A stretch of 64,000 nucleotides of DNA from Terriglobus sp. RCC_193 (GTDB taxonomy: Bacteria > Acidobacteriota > Terriglobia > Terriglobales > Acidobacteriaceae). Every line of letters begins with the position of its first letter. The first letter of the stretch is position 1. The translations under genes were made by a program, and so were the position numbers. Positions 52,009 to 60,778 of the stretch are shown in pieces. Location of the stretch: assembly GCF_041355105.1 (NCBI RefSeq), contig NZ_JBFUPK010000001.1, positions 1,178,001 to 1,242,000 on the forward strand, written 5' to 3'. The notes beneath the pieces are model-generated. The model searched no databases and had not been told where the DNA came from. It saw only the letters and a program-made list of their open reading frames with translations.

Positions 52009-53247
52009 GTGGCAGATTCCGATCAGCAGCAACAGCAGCAGAACAAAGCAGCAGCACCCGATCCGTCTGAGACGGCACCGGCAAAGGCTCGCCGCAAGTT
52101 CATCATTATTCTTGTCGTCCTCCTTCTCGTTCTGGTGGCCGGCTTCTTCTACTGGCGCTCCACGCTGACGGAAGACACAGACGATGCGCAGGTGGATGGC
52201 GATCTGTACCAGGTATCCGCACGTGTCTCCGGCCAGGTCATCAAGGTCAGCGTCACAGACAATCAGGAGATCAAGCAGGGCGATGTTATCGCTGAAATTG
52301 ATCCGCGCGACTACCAGGTAGCAGTTGAGCAGGCAGAAGCACAGCTTGCCAATGCCAAGGCCAGCTACTTACAGGCCAACTCAAATGTACCCATTGTGAG
52401 CGTTCAAACGCGCACGCAGGTGGCGACATCGGGATCGGACGTTGCGACGGCCGAAGCTTCTGTGGCACAGGCACAGAAGAACGTCGCTGCAGCGCAGGCT
52501 CGCGTCGATCAGGCAAAGGCAAATGCTCTGAAGGCTCAGCTCGACGTGGACCGCTACAAGCCCCTCGTCGAAAAGGACGTTATCAGCAAGCAGCAGTTTG
52601 ATCAGGCGGTTGCACAGGCAGCAGCCACCAGCGGCGCCCTGCTGGAAGCACAGCAGAATGTGATTGCGCAACAGGCAGCTGTGGCGCAGACGCAATCCAG
52701 GCTGAACTCTGCCCGCAGCGATGCAGCACAGGCTCGCGAGAACGGCCCCAAGCAGATTGCAGTGCAGCAGGCTCGTGCACAGGCCGCCGATGCGGACATC
52801 CTGACGGCACAGGCAAAGCTGGACCAGGCCAAGCTGAACCTGAGCTACTGCCACATCGTCGCGCCAATTGGCGGCATCATCAACAAGAAGAATGTTTCGG
52901 TGGGTCAAAACATCTCGCCCGGCCAGAACATGCTGACCATCATCCCGCTGGATAACCTCTGGATCACCGCGAACTTCAAGGAAACCCAGCTCCAGCACAT
53001 GAAGGTGGGCCAGGAAGTTACCGTGAAGGTAGATGCTCTGGGTGGCCGCAAGTACAAGGGCCGCGTAACTCAGGTTGGTGGTGCAACAGGTTCACGCCTG
53101 TCGCTCTTTCCGCCGGAGAACGCCACGGGTAACTACGTGAAGGTAGTGCAGCGCATCCCGGTTCGCATCGACCTGGAAAAGGGTGAGAATGACGACCACC
53201 TGCTGCGTCCCGGCTACTCCGTGGTTCCGGATGTAGGCATTAAGTAA
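52009..53247 (+). CDS. EmrA/HlyD-type membrane fusion protein
   Basis: Periplasmic adaptor protein of 412 residues. A Gln-rich cytoplasmic N-terminus is followed by one membrane helix (about 31-51), a lipoyl half motif VSARVSGQVIKVSVTDNQEIK, a long Ala/Gln-rich coiled coil, the second lipoyl half IVAPIGGIINKKNVSVGQ and a beta-barrel domain. The GTG at 52009 fits GGAGGA 8 nt upstream; the GTG at 52003 is too close. It pairs with the TolC-like gene 2 nt upstream. The inner-membrane pump (EmrB-like or other) is not here: after a terminator the next gene is dps. Confidence 0.92.
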   Translation: MADSDQQQQQQNKAAAPDPSETAPAKARRKFIIILVVLLLVLVAGFFYWRSTLTEDTDDAQVDGDLYQVSARVSGQVIKVSVTDNQEIKQGDVIAEIDPRDYQVAVEQAEAQLANAKASYLQANSNVPIVSVQTRTQVATSGSDVATAEASVAQAQKNVAAAQARVDQAKANALKAQLDVDRYKPLVEKDVISKQQFDQAVAQAAATSGALLEAQQNVIAQQAAVAQTQSRLNSARSDAAQARENGPKQIAVQQARAQAADADILTAQAKLDQAKLNLSYCHIVAPIGGIINKKNVSVGQNISPGQNMLTIIPLDNLWITANFKETQLQHMKVGQEVTVKVDALGGRKYKGRVTQVGGATGSRLSLFPPENATGNYVKVVQRIPVRIDLEKGENDDHLLRPGYSVVPDVGIK

Positions 53248-53269
53248 CTTCACTGCAATCTATGCACAA

Positions 53270-53296
53270 AAGGGCGCGGCTTTTAGCCGCGCCCTT
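53270..53296 (+). terminator. Rho-independent terminator after the efflux operon
   Basis: AAGGGCGCGGC (53270-53280) pairs perfectly with GCCGCGCCCTT (53286-53296), loop TTTTA, then CGTGTTTCT. It lies 22 bp after the EmrA-like stop. Confidence 0.9.
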
Positions 53297-53376
53297 CGTG
53301 TTTCTGCGCCGATGAGAAAAGCCACCGTATCCCCCGCCCTGGCATCCAAGAAATAAGCCGCAAAGGAGAGCGCATC

Positions 53377-53970
53377 ATGGCAGTCGCAATGAAGAAAGCT
53401 GAGTCAAAAGATCTAATTACACCGCACTGGCACGAGAAGGCCGTGGAAATTCAGAAGTGGGGCACCGTCGTTCAGGACCTGCCGCTGGGGCTGGATGCAG
53501 ATGTCCGGGCAAAATCGTGCAAGGCACTGAACCAGCTTTTGGCAGATTCCATCACCCTGCGCGACATGTACAAAAAGCACCACTGGCAGGTTGCCGGCCC
53601 CACCTTCTATCAGCTCCACCTGTTGTTTGATAAGCACTTTGACGAACAGGTAGAGATCGTCGACTCCATCGCAGAACGCATTCAGATTCTGGGTGGCGTT
53701 TCCATTGCGATGGGTGGTGACGTAGCAGAAGTAAGCCGCATCGCACGGCCTCCACGTGGCAAGGAAGAGGTTCCCGTGCAGATCTCGCGCCTGCTCGAAG
53801 CGCACAAAATCATCATTGAAGACTGCCACAAAATTGCCAAACAGGCCGACGATAACGGTGATGACGGCACCAATGATCTGGCTGTCTCCGACGTACTTCG
53901 TGTGAATGAACTGCAGGCGTGGTTCATCATGCAGCACCTGGTAGATATGCCGTTGATCCACGCGAAGTAG
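53377..53970 (+). CDS. dps: Dps family DNA-binding ferritin-like protein
   Basis: A 197-residue Dps-type ferritin. KKHHWQVAGPTFYQLHLLFDKHFDEQVEIVDSIAERI contains the inter-subunit ferroxidase site ligands (His, Asp, Glu), seen here as HHWQV and DKHFDEQ. Twelve-subunit assemblies store iron and protect DNA from peroxide. The extra N-terminus carries several Lys and the C-terminus a short extension, so the protein is longer than the usual 150-170. AAAGGAGAGC lies before the ATG. A strong terminator follows. Confidence 0.93.
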   Translation: MAVAMKKAESKDLITPHWHEKAVEIQKWGTVVQDLPLGLDADVRAKSCKALNQLLADSITLRDMYKKHHWQVAGPTFYQLHLLFDKHFDEQVEIVDSIAERIQILGGVSIAMGGDVAEVSRIARPPRGKEEVPVQISRLLEAHKIIIEDCHKIAKQADDNGDDGTNDLAVSDVLRVNELQAWFIMQHLVDMPLIHAK

Positions 53971-53991
53971 ATCTTCGTTCATCAGAATGCA

Positions 53992-54017
53992 AATGGCCTG
54001 CCTTATGGCAGGCCATT
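53992..54017 (+). terminator. Rho-independent terminator of dps
   Basis: AATGGCCTGCC (53992-54002) pairs with GGCAGGCCATT (54007-54017), a perfect 11-bp stem with a 4-nt loop, followed by CGTTTTATC. It starts 21 bp after the dps stop. Confidence 0.92.
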
Positions 54018-54035
54018 CGTTTTATCTCGGGACAC

Positions 54036-54486
54036 TTATTGCTTTTGAGCATCCGGGTAATCGATACGCAATGACGTAATTGAATAAGGACTTACAGGAA
54101 CCCCAACCTTATTCGTGTCAACAACGGATATCGGGCTACCTTCAGGCTTCTCCATCAGATTCGTCAACGTAGCAGACTTCGCCCCCGCAGGAATGCGGAA
54201 CACGACCCTGCCATTCTCCCCTACCCATTCGTAGATTCGATGTAGGCAGTTCGTCCAACTTAGACAATTTGTCGATATTATCTTGCGATTGCTTCGTCAA
54301 AGCCTTCACCGCAGTGGCGATTTGCTGTGGTCCGGGATTATCGAACTGCTTTGTTTCCGGAGTATATTGCGCATACGCAACGTTGCATGAAACAAGACCT
54401 CCACACAGAGCGGTCGCCATCGCGAGCGAATTTACACTCTGACGATAGTAACTTGACTTACTACATTTTCCTGTAAACACAAACAC
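54036..54486 (-). pseudogene. Remnant of a GH38-like or related exported enzyme gene
   Basis: An open frame from 54486 begins with a signal peptide (ending AYAQ) and about 40 further helical residues, then shifts into a poor-quality tail and stops at 54142. In the +1 frame, from about 54255 to a TAA at 54036, the sequence RIYEWVGENG, SATLTNLMEKPEG and PYSITSLRIDY reads like the C-terminal domain of GH38-type alpha-mannosidases. The pieces suggest the two ends of one gene with the middle deleted. A single frameshift in a short protein of about 150 residues is the alternative. The intact GH38 gene starts 354 bp away on the other strand. Confidence 0.5.
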
Positions 54487-54840
54487 TTCTTAGGAAATGG
54501 TAAGGACGTAACGGAGCCACGCCCGCCGATGCAGGTACCAGACACAATGCTAGATATGCTGCCCCGCGAATTCTATCGCGCAGGCTGGCGGCGCCTTCCG
54601 TTCAATCGAAAGCGTTTTGATTTAAGTTGTCATGCCAGCTTTGCAACCAACATTCTTGACAGGTGTTTACCGCAGAAAAGATAAGTTCATATGTGATTCT
54701 GGCAGGATTGCCAGAACAATATCCGATCATAGCTCGCACGATGTGCCGATATGGAAGACGCGTGCTTTCCTATTGATTCATCTTCCACCTAGATGCCATC
54801 TGCATCATGAATATTGCAGTCAACCCACGAGGAAGCTCTT
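54487..54840 (+). promoter_or_regulatory. Upstream region of the GH38 gene: LacI-type operator and promoter candidates
   Basis: This 354-bp gap has no credible gene. TCGAAAGCGTTTTGA at 54606-54620 is a near palindrome around GCG, in the manner of LacI/CcpA-family operators. TTGACA at 54656-54661 and GATAAG at 54680-54685, 18 bp apart, form a plausible sigma-70 promoter. GAGGAAG lies before the GH38 start at 54841. The rest is featureless. No LacI-type regulator gene is in the window. Confidence 0.4.
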
Positions 54841-57342
54841 ATGAAAACGATTGAAAGCAGCCTGTCCAGAAGAGACTTCTTAATTCAGGGCACAGCAGCT
54901 GTTGGCACCGTGGCCGTTTCTAATTGCCTTGCTCAGGTTGTGCACAATAGCGCAAACAGCAAGCGCATATTGCATATCATGGGGCATTCGCATATTGATG
55001 CGGCGTGGCTATGGCCGTGGCGCGATGGTGCCGATGAAGCATTGAACACATTCCGCAGTGCGTTGAATCGCATCAAAGACACGCCGGGATTCTGCTATAC
55101 CCACTCTTCCTCGATGCATTATCGCTGGGTCCAAAACGCGGATCCCGGCATGTTTGAAGAGATTAAACAGCGTATTCGCGAAGGCCGCTGGGAAGTGGTA
55201 GGGGCTTGGCCTGTTGAGCCCGATTGCAATATCCCCTCAACAGAAAGTTTCGCTCGACACTGTCTCTACGGAAAACAATTCTGCAAGAACGAGCTTGGAG
55301 TTGATGTCAAAATCGGATTCAATCCTGACTCCTTCGGACACGCTGCTGGACTTCCAACCATCCTTAAGAACGCAGGCTATGAATACTACGTTTTCATGCG
55401 GCCACAAGAACATGAGATGGATCTTCCACTGCTGTTCTGGTGGGAGGGTCCGGATGGTTCACGTGTACTCGCGCTCAGGATTTATGACACCTATGAAGCC
55501 AAACCTTCCGATATTGCATCTGCCGTAACTCACGATTTCTCACCTGGTATGGATCATGCCGCCTTCTTCCTTGGCGTCGGCGACCACGGAGGCGCAGTAA
55601 CTGCCGCGCAGATACGCGAAGTCCTGAAGATGAAAGGTGACCGGAGTCTTCCGGAGCTACGCTGGAGCACATTGCATGAGTTCTTCGAGGCAGTAAAGAA
55701 ATCGCCGGCGTTCGGCTCCCTGCCTGTGGTTCGCCACGAATTGCAGCATCATTCGCGGGGCTGTTACTCCGCTTACGGAGAAGGCAAAGCCCTCAACCGT
55801 CGCGCGGAACGGTCCATGGTGGAAGCCGAATCCATCTCTCTGTTCTCGAGCCTGACGACGACGCATCAATATCCCCACAAGGAATTCATCGATTCGTGGT
55901 GGAAGATTCTTTTCTGCCAGTTCCATGACATGGCAGCGGGAACATCCCTTTACACCGACTATCAGGATGTGCGCGACAGCCTTGGATTCGCATGCGAGGT
56001 TGCTCAGACGACCAAGATAGAAGCGCTGCAGACGATGGCTCGTCAAGTAGATACCAGCAAGGTGGTACAGGGCGCCGTATTTTTGTGGAACCCCCTACCT
56101 TGGCCACGCAAAACATTAGTCGAGTACTACACAGGACGACGCCCCGACAATCTGGAACTTATTACTCACCTAACTGACAAAGATCAAAAGAAGTATCCAA
56201 TTCAATGGATTTCTTCTGAGAGCATGACGCAAAACCATCTGCGCCTTACCGCCTGGGTGGACTTACCTGCTTGTGGATATAAGTTATTCGAACTTGCCCA
56301 CGGTCCTGCACCTGGTGGTGATAAACTCTCGAATGCCATCGCAGTTTCCGAAACTGGCTTCGGCATCTCTTCTGTGAAAGCCGAGGACGGGACCGAGCTT
56401 CTGGCCAGGAGCATCGGACTGGTGGTTGTGTCCGATACGTCAGACACCTGGGCGCATGGCGTGAAGCAATTCCGTCAGGAAATGGGCTGTCCCACTCTTG
56501 TTTCTGCCGGGGTTGTAGAAGATGGACCCGTTACTCGAGTTACCCGTCATCGCGCAACGTGGATGGAATCCGAAATCATTCTCGATCTTGTTCAGTATGC
56601 AGGTATCGAAGCAGTAGAACTCCGCTTCGTCATCAATTGGCATCAGCATGAGCAGATGCTGAAACTCGAGATCCCAACCGCACTGGTCCAGCCACGTATC
56701 TTCACCAAGGTTCCTGGAGCAATCATTGAACGCTCCGTCAATGGCGAAGAAGAGCCGTATCAGGATTGGGCAGCAGTGCAAGGCAAGATCGGTTTCAACG
56801 ACTACACTCTTGCGCTCATCAACGAGCAGACCTATAGCTACGATTGCCTCGACGGACTCTTCCGGACAGTGCTCATCCGATCTGCACCATTCGCTCGCCA
56901 CAGACCCGCGCCCACCACCTACTTCGATGCCAATGCATGGCAGGACCAGGGGCGCCAGGAGCGCCGATTCTGGCTTGTGGCCAAAAAAGGAACACATTCT
57001 CAATTAGCGCTGGACCGCCTTGCAGAAGAGCTACAAAGCCCAGCCGAACATGTCATGACATCGGCTCATGCAGGGCATATGGAATGGGAGCAGTCGTTCT
57101 TTGATGTGTCTCCAAGCTCTGTCTGGGTACTCGCACTCAAACCCGCAGAGAACGTCAAGGATGGCTATGTCGTTCGCATACAAGAACGTTCCGGAACGGC
57201 GACAAAGACATCCCTGAAAAGCGCTCTCATGAATCTTGATCATGAAGTCAAACTTGGTCCATGGGAATTGAAGACGTTGCTCATCCAACACTCAACCTCC
57301 GGCCCGGCAAAGGTGAAAGAAGTATCCATCCTCGAGGTTTGA
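54841..57342 (+). CDS. Alpha-mannosidase, glycoside hydrolase family 38, with Tat signal
   Basis: An exported glycosidase of 833 residues. The N-terminus contains the twin-arginine motif SRRDFLIQG (R10, R11), so export is expected through Tat. The GH38 zinc site is GHSHIDAAWLWP with His51 and Asp53, the catalytic nucleophile Asp163 in NPDSFGHAA, and FHDMAAGTS at 361-369 contributes further conserved residues. It hydrolyses alpha-mannosides; whether it acts on glycans, LPS or other polymers is not indicated. The start has GAGGAAG at suitable spacing. It is followed by a hairpin terminator. Base composition looks less GC-rich than the genes left of 54000. Confidence 0.92.
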   Translation: MKTIESSLSRRDFLIQGTAAVGTVAVSNCLAQVVHNSANSKRILHIMGHSHIDAAWLWPWRDGADEALNTFRSALNRIKDTPGFCYTHSSSMHYRWVQNADPGMFEEIKQRIREGRWEVVGAWPVEPDCNIPSTESFARHCLYGKQFCKNELGVDVKIGFNPDSFGHAAGLPTILKNAGYEYYVFMRPQEHEMDLPLLFWWEGPDGSRVLALRIYDTYEAKPSDIASAVTHDFSPGMDHAAFFLGVGDHGGAVTAAQIREVLKMKGDRSLPELRWSTLHEFFEAVKKSPAFGSLPVVRHELQHHSRGCYSAYGEGKALNRRAERSMVEAESISLFSSLTTTHQYPHKEFIDSWWKILFCQFHDMAAGTSLYTDYQDVRDSLGFACEVAQTTKIEALQTMARQVDTSKVVQGAVFLWNPLPWPRKTLVEYYTGRRPDNLELITHLTDKDQKKYPIQWISSESMTQNHLRLTAWVDLPACGYKLFELAHGPAPGGDKLSNAIAVSETGFGISSVKAEDGTELLARSIGLVVVSDTSDTWAHGVKQFRQEMGCPTLVSAGVVEDGPVTRVTRHRATWMESEIILDLVQYAGIEAVELRFVINWHQHEQMLKLEIPTALVQPRIFTKVPGAIIERSVNGEEEPYQDWAAVQGKIGFNDYTLALINEQTYSYDCLDGLFRTVLIRSAPFARHRPAPTTYFDANAWQDQGRQERRFWLVAKKGTHSQLALDRLAEELQSPAEHVMTSAHAGHMEWEQSFFDVSPSSVWVLALKPAENVKDGYVVRIQERSGTATKTSLKSALMNLDHEVKLGPWELKTLLIQHSTSGPAKVKEVSILEV

Positions 57343-57361
57343 CCCATCACACCAATACATT

Positions 57362-57392
57362 GAGCACTCCGTCACATCACGCCGGAGTGCTC
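57362..57392. terminator. Hairpin between convergent genes
   Basis: GAGCACTCCG (57362-57371) and CGGAGTGCTC (57383-57392) form a perfect 10-bp stem with an 11-nt loop. It is 20 bp after the GH38 stop and upstream of the convergent small gene. Confidence 0.65.
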
Positions 57393-57437
57393 GATGTACT
57401 TGCGGACTATATGCCTTCGCGCAGTTGTTCCGAAGCA

Positions 57438-57824
57438 TCAACACGTCTTCACACTAGGATAGTCAAAGGTATCCACGTTATCTGCATCGCCACGATCGAT
57501 ACAGGCAAAGTCTTTTTCAATCGCGATCTGGAGTATTTGGTCTCCGTATACCGTTTGTTCCGCATAAAGTCCTACCTTCCCGTCGTCGTTTGCCCAGCCG
57601 ACAATCTCTTCCGTGGGCGCCGTAATGTGAATGGAAAATCCTTTCTGTTCCGCCCTGAGCACTGTGTACATAGCCCCGTGTTCAATCGAGTAAGACAACC
57701 GGCCGGCGGGATCGGAGGCACTAAGCAGCGTGTGCGCCACGATACTTCCCTGCTCTGCCAGGGCACGCACTTCCGATCGGAGCAAACGGAAGCGGATGGA
57801 GTTATCCTTGATTCTCAATTTCAT
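57438..57824 (-). CDS. Uncharacterised small protein at the end of the nitrate cluster
   Basis: A 128-residue protein, starting MKLRIKDNSIRFRL. Its pattern (charged, strand-rich, with a central IHITAPTEEIVGW segment and a Cys-rich end with DFACIDRGDADNVDTF) resembles short conserved proteins I associate with molybdopterin-enzyme operons, without a name I can state confidently. No signal or membrane segment. The ATG at 57824 is the likely start; a GTG 12 nt earlier is possible. It ends the minus-strand nitrate module, 16 bp after the porin gene. Confidence 0.6.
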   Translation of the reverse strand: MKLRIKDNSIRFRLLRSEVRALAEQGSIVAHTLLSASDPAGRLSYSIEHGAMYTVLRAEQKGFSIHITAPTEEIVGWANDDGKVGLYAEQTVYGDQILQIAIEKDFACIDRGDADNVDTFDYPSVKTC

Positions 57825-57840
57825 AAAACGCGACACACTC

Positions 57841-59292
57841 CTAAAGATGCTTTTGGAACTTGTAGTTCAACTCGAAGTATCCATAGTTAGAATCACGATT
57901 GCGAGGATAGATCGTCGCGATCACCGTCTTCCCATAAGCATGAGCATAATAGGCCGTCAGTGATACTTGTGGCGTGATGGCATAATCCGTGCTGATATCG
58001 AAGAGCGATGAGAAGCTGGCGTTGCCGTTTGAGGGGCGCCCGGTGTACCCAAACACCTTGTTATCAAACGCTCCTCCACCCTGATACCAGAAATCCTGCT
58101 TCGATGTGAGTTGCAGAAAATGTAGATCGCTCCGGATTTCTATCTTCTTACTGGGATTATCGATCATTTGCACAAATGTATCTGTGGAGTTCATCAGGTT
58201 GTAAAACGGATCACGCGCATAAACGCGCGGGGTCGGCAACATCTGGAAAAATGTATTGTGTTTCCCGTCATTGGGATTATCGTCACCAGTCGAACGAAAG
58301 TGTCCTCCACGAAACCATGGCATCGATGCCACAGTGTTGAGCTTAATGCCGCCTTCTACCGCGATCGCACCGGCGGAGTGATCCAGAACGCCCCAGCGAC
58401 CGCTCTGCCCTGCACCCCACAGTACAAAATCCACCGTAGTTTTGCCTGTAGGAATTGCAGCAACAATATCGCCGCCGTATGTGCCAATGCGAATATTCGT
58501 GTGGTCCAGTGCTCTTGCTGTAGCTGTCCGGTTATCTGTTTTTGTAATCCCCGTACGCCCATCGTGATATCCAACCCCAAAGCCACGAACAAGTAGGTGC
58601 TGGTTCAGGTACCGAGAAAACGAAAGGTACTGAATATCAACGTTAAGCTCCGGATTGGCATTCGTATTGAAGACACCTTGCGTTACACGGCCCGCCATCG
58701 CAGTAACATCCCAGGCTGCCCCGCCAAGCTTCACATCCATGCCGTCGAATGATCGCTGTCCATTGGAGAACCCGAAGTTACCCACCAGACGCTGGGCAAC
58801 ACGATTCGTTTGCAACCAGCGAAGTGACGGGGCCTTGGCCGACATCTCTTGCCCTTCGAAAAACTCGAAGCGCCCGATGCGTGCCGCGCCTCCATCCTCA
58901 TGGAAGTGATAGCGAAGAAAACCCTGCCGGAACGACGCAGCCGCTGGGTACGCATTGCTATTGTTCGCGGCATAGTACGTGCCTCCCAGGCCAAGTTGCC
59001 CCTGCGCTGCAATCGGCGAAACTGCATCCGTTGGAAGCGCCAGCTCAGCGCTCTGGCCCAGGTCCAGCATGTAGTCGACTTTGCGTATTCGTTGCGTCAA
59101 CGAAAGGCGTAAGAGCGAATCCTGATGCCCATACACTTCAGCAGTTGGAGTCGCAGCAAACCACTGAGTGGCATTCGTGCGTTCACGAATGGCAACCGTA
59201 ACAAGCGGCCCCGTTGTTGCCGATGGGGAGGTCTGAGAAAACAAAGAGGGAGCCATGCTCGCAACAGCGAGCAAGAGGAGGGACTTCTTCAT
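57841..59292 (-). CDS. Alginate-export-like outer-membrane beta-barrel protein
   Basis: A 483-residue exported protein: signal peptide (residues 1-20, ending LFSQ), followed by a long strand-rich sequence with alternating hydrophobic and aromatic residues and a terminal aromatic strand (GYFELNYKFQKHL), as in outer-membrane beta-barrels of the alginate_export type. Conserved-looking segments include SAKAPSLRWLQTNRVAQRLVG and FDISTDYAITPQVSLTAYYAHAYG. As part of the nitrate module it may be the outer-membrane pore for nitrate or nitrite uptake (inference). 100 bp separate it from narK upstream. Confidence 0.8.
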   Translation of the reverse strand: MKKSLLLLAVASMAPSLFSQTSPSATTGPLVTVAIRERTNATQWFAATPTAEVYGHQDSLLRLSLTQRIRKVDYMLDLGQSAELALPTDAVSPIAAQGQLGLGGTYYAANNSNAYPAAASFRQGFLRYHFHEDGGAARIGRFEFFEGQEMSAKAPSLRWLQTNRVAQRLVGNFGFSNGQRSFDGMDVKLGGAAWDVTAMAGRVTQGVFNTNANPELNVDIQYLSFSRYLNQHLLVRGFGVGYHDGRTGITKTDNRTATARALDHTNIRIGTYGGDIVAAIPTGKTTVDFVLWGAGQSGRWGVLDHSAGAIAVEGGIKLNTVASMPWFRGGHFRSTGDDNPNDGKHNTFFQMLPTPRVYARDPFYNLMNSTDTFVQMIDNPSKKIEIRSDLHFLQLTSKQDFWYQGGGAFDNKVFGYTGRPSNGNASFSSLFDISTDYAITPQVSLTAYYAHAYGKTVIATIYPRNRDSNYGYFELNYKFQKHL

Positions 59293-59392
59293 GAATGTCT
59301 CCTGAAGCGTCTTGCGTTATTCCAGCGCGGCTAGCTGATGCTTTGCGCCTCTGGACGTTATGTATCTCGCGGTTGAGTCAGCCGGTTAGACC

Positions 59393-60652
59393 TTAGACAG
59401 CGATAGCCGAATTCGTTACTCCAATAATTTCGGAGTCAACAGCCTCGGAAGCAATCGCTCTCCCCCCTGCTCCGACCCAGCTCTTCGTCCATCGGCGAGC
59501 AACAAGTCTCATGACGACTAGTACCAGAACGGCAAAAATCGCATAAGCCACGAAGCCCGCGGAAAAGGATCCGGTCTTCTGTTTCGAGATTCCAAGAGCA
59601 TTCGGAAGAATGCTTCCGCCAAGAGCTCCGATCTCGCCGATCATGCCACCTGCAATTGCTGTGGTTAGCGGCCAACGCAATGGGACAAGCTGAAATGTTG
59701 CTCCATTACCAGCACCCAGTGCCGCGAAACACACCATAAAGAGAAAGGTTGTTACAGCAAGCGAGGGTGATGTCGTAAGACCGAAGATGCCTGCAATGGC
59801 TACGAGAAATACAACCGATAGAGTCGTGATCCCACCGATCTTATCTGAGAGCCATCCGCCCAATACACGCGTTCCACTTCCCAGCAGTGTCGCCATCATG
59901 GTCAGCGTACCGGCCTGGGTCTTTGCAATGTGGAACTGCGCTACATACAGAGAGGGCAGGAACGTCGCGAGCCCCAGAAAGCCGCCGAAGGTAATGATGT
60001 AAATAAGGTTGAAGTACCATCCATCAGCTTCCACCAGGCATTTCAGATGCTGCCGCAGTGTCTGATGCTCTTTGTCTGGTGGTTCCTTCGCAAAGAAGAT
60101 CATAGTCAAAAGTGGCAACAGCATGAATAGTGCTGCAACGCCATAAACATCTGACCATCCGTAGGCCTTGGCAAGACGCGGTGCAAAGAACGCGGCAAGA
60201 GCTGTTCCGCTGTTCCCTGCTCCGGCAATGCCCATCGCAAGGCCTTTGTATTCCTTTGGAAACCAACCGGAGCCAAGAGAGAGAGCGACGCCAAAGCTGG
60301 CGCCTGCAGTTCCCAGCAACACACCCATGGCAAGAACATTTGAAAATGTGTGGACAAAGAAAAAACCATACATCAAAGCGGCAATAATTATGACCATCTC
60401 AATAATTGCCGCGCTCTTACGTCCGATGTATTGACTAAGAACTCCCAGTGGAAAGCGCATCAGCGCACCAGCCATGGTGGGTATCGATACCATCAGCCCT
60501 GTCTGAGCTGGTGAAAGATGAAACTGTTCAGTAATGAATGGGCCCATGGCTCCGTTCAGTACCCATACAGCAAAACTGAAGTCGAAATACAGGAAGGCGG
60601 CGAAGAGTGTGGGTGGATGTCCGGAACGTAAGAACGCTTTTGCGCTTGCCAT
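59393..60652 (-). CDS. narK: NarK-type nitrate/nitrite transporter (MFS)
   Basis: A major facilitator transporter of 419 residues with about 12 membrane helices. Nitrate signatures are visible: AGAGNSGTALAAFFAPRLA and ALGAGNGATFQLVPL, the two NarK-type G-rich motifs that line the substrate path, and FPLGVLSQYIGRK near the loop 2-3 region. It imports nitrate or exchanges nitrate and nitrite across the inner membrane. AGGAGCC precedes the ATG. It is downstream of the nitrate reductase gene on the same strand with a 126-bp gap. Confidence 0.93.
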   Translation of the reverse strand: MASAKAFLRSGHPPTLFAAFLYFDFSFAVWVLNGAMGPFITEQFHLSPAQTGLMVSIPTMAGALMRFPLGVLSQYIGRKSAAIIEMVIIIAALMYGFFFVHTFSNVLAMGVLLGTAGASFGVALSLGSGWFPKEYKGLAMGIAGAGNSGTALAAFFAPRLAKAYGWSDVYGVAALFMLLPLLTMIFFAKEPPDKEHQTLRQHLKCLVEADGWYFNLIYIITFGGFLGLATFLPSLYVAQFHIAKTQAGTLTMMATLLGSGTRVLGGWLSDKIGGITTLSVVFLVAIAGIFGLTTSPSLAVTTFLFMVCFAALGAGNGATFQLVPLRWPLTTAIAGGMIGEIGALGGSILPNALGISKQKTGSFSAGFVAYAIFAVLVLVVMRLVARRWTKSWVGAGGRAIASEAVDSEIIGVTNSAIAV

Positions 60653-60778
60653 GTTGTGGCTCCTAAGTCGAAGTGAGTTTGTTGTGAAACTGCGCTTACG
60701 GCTTGTGGTGCGGAGCGAACGTCATGGTTCAGCTCTTTACTACGGTGATACTCTCGCGGCGGTCATGGCCGCAAGGAT

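Noticed and set aside
54142-54486. Intact 114-residue secreted protein
   Set aside because: The last ~30 residues are poor-quality, and the alternative frame gives a better, family-like C-terminus, so I treat it as a broken gene.
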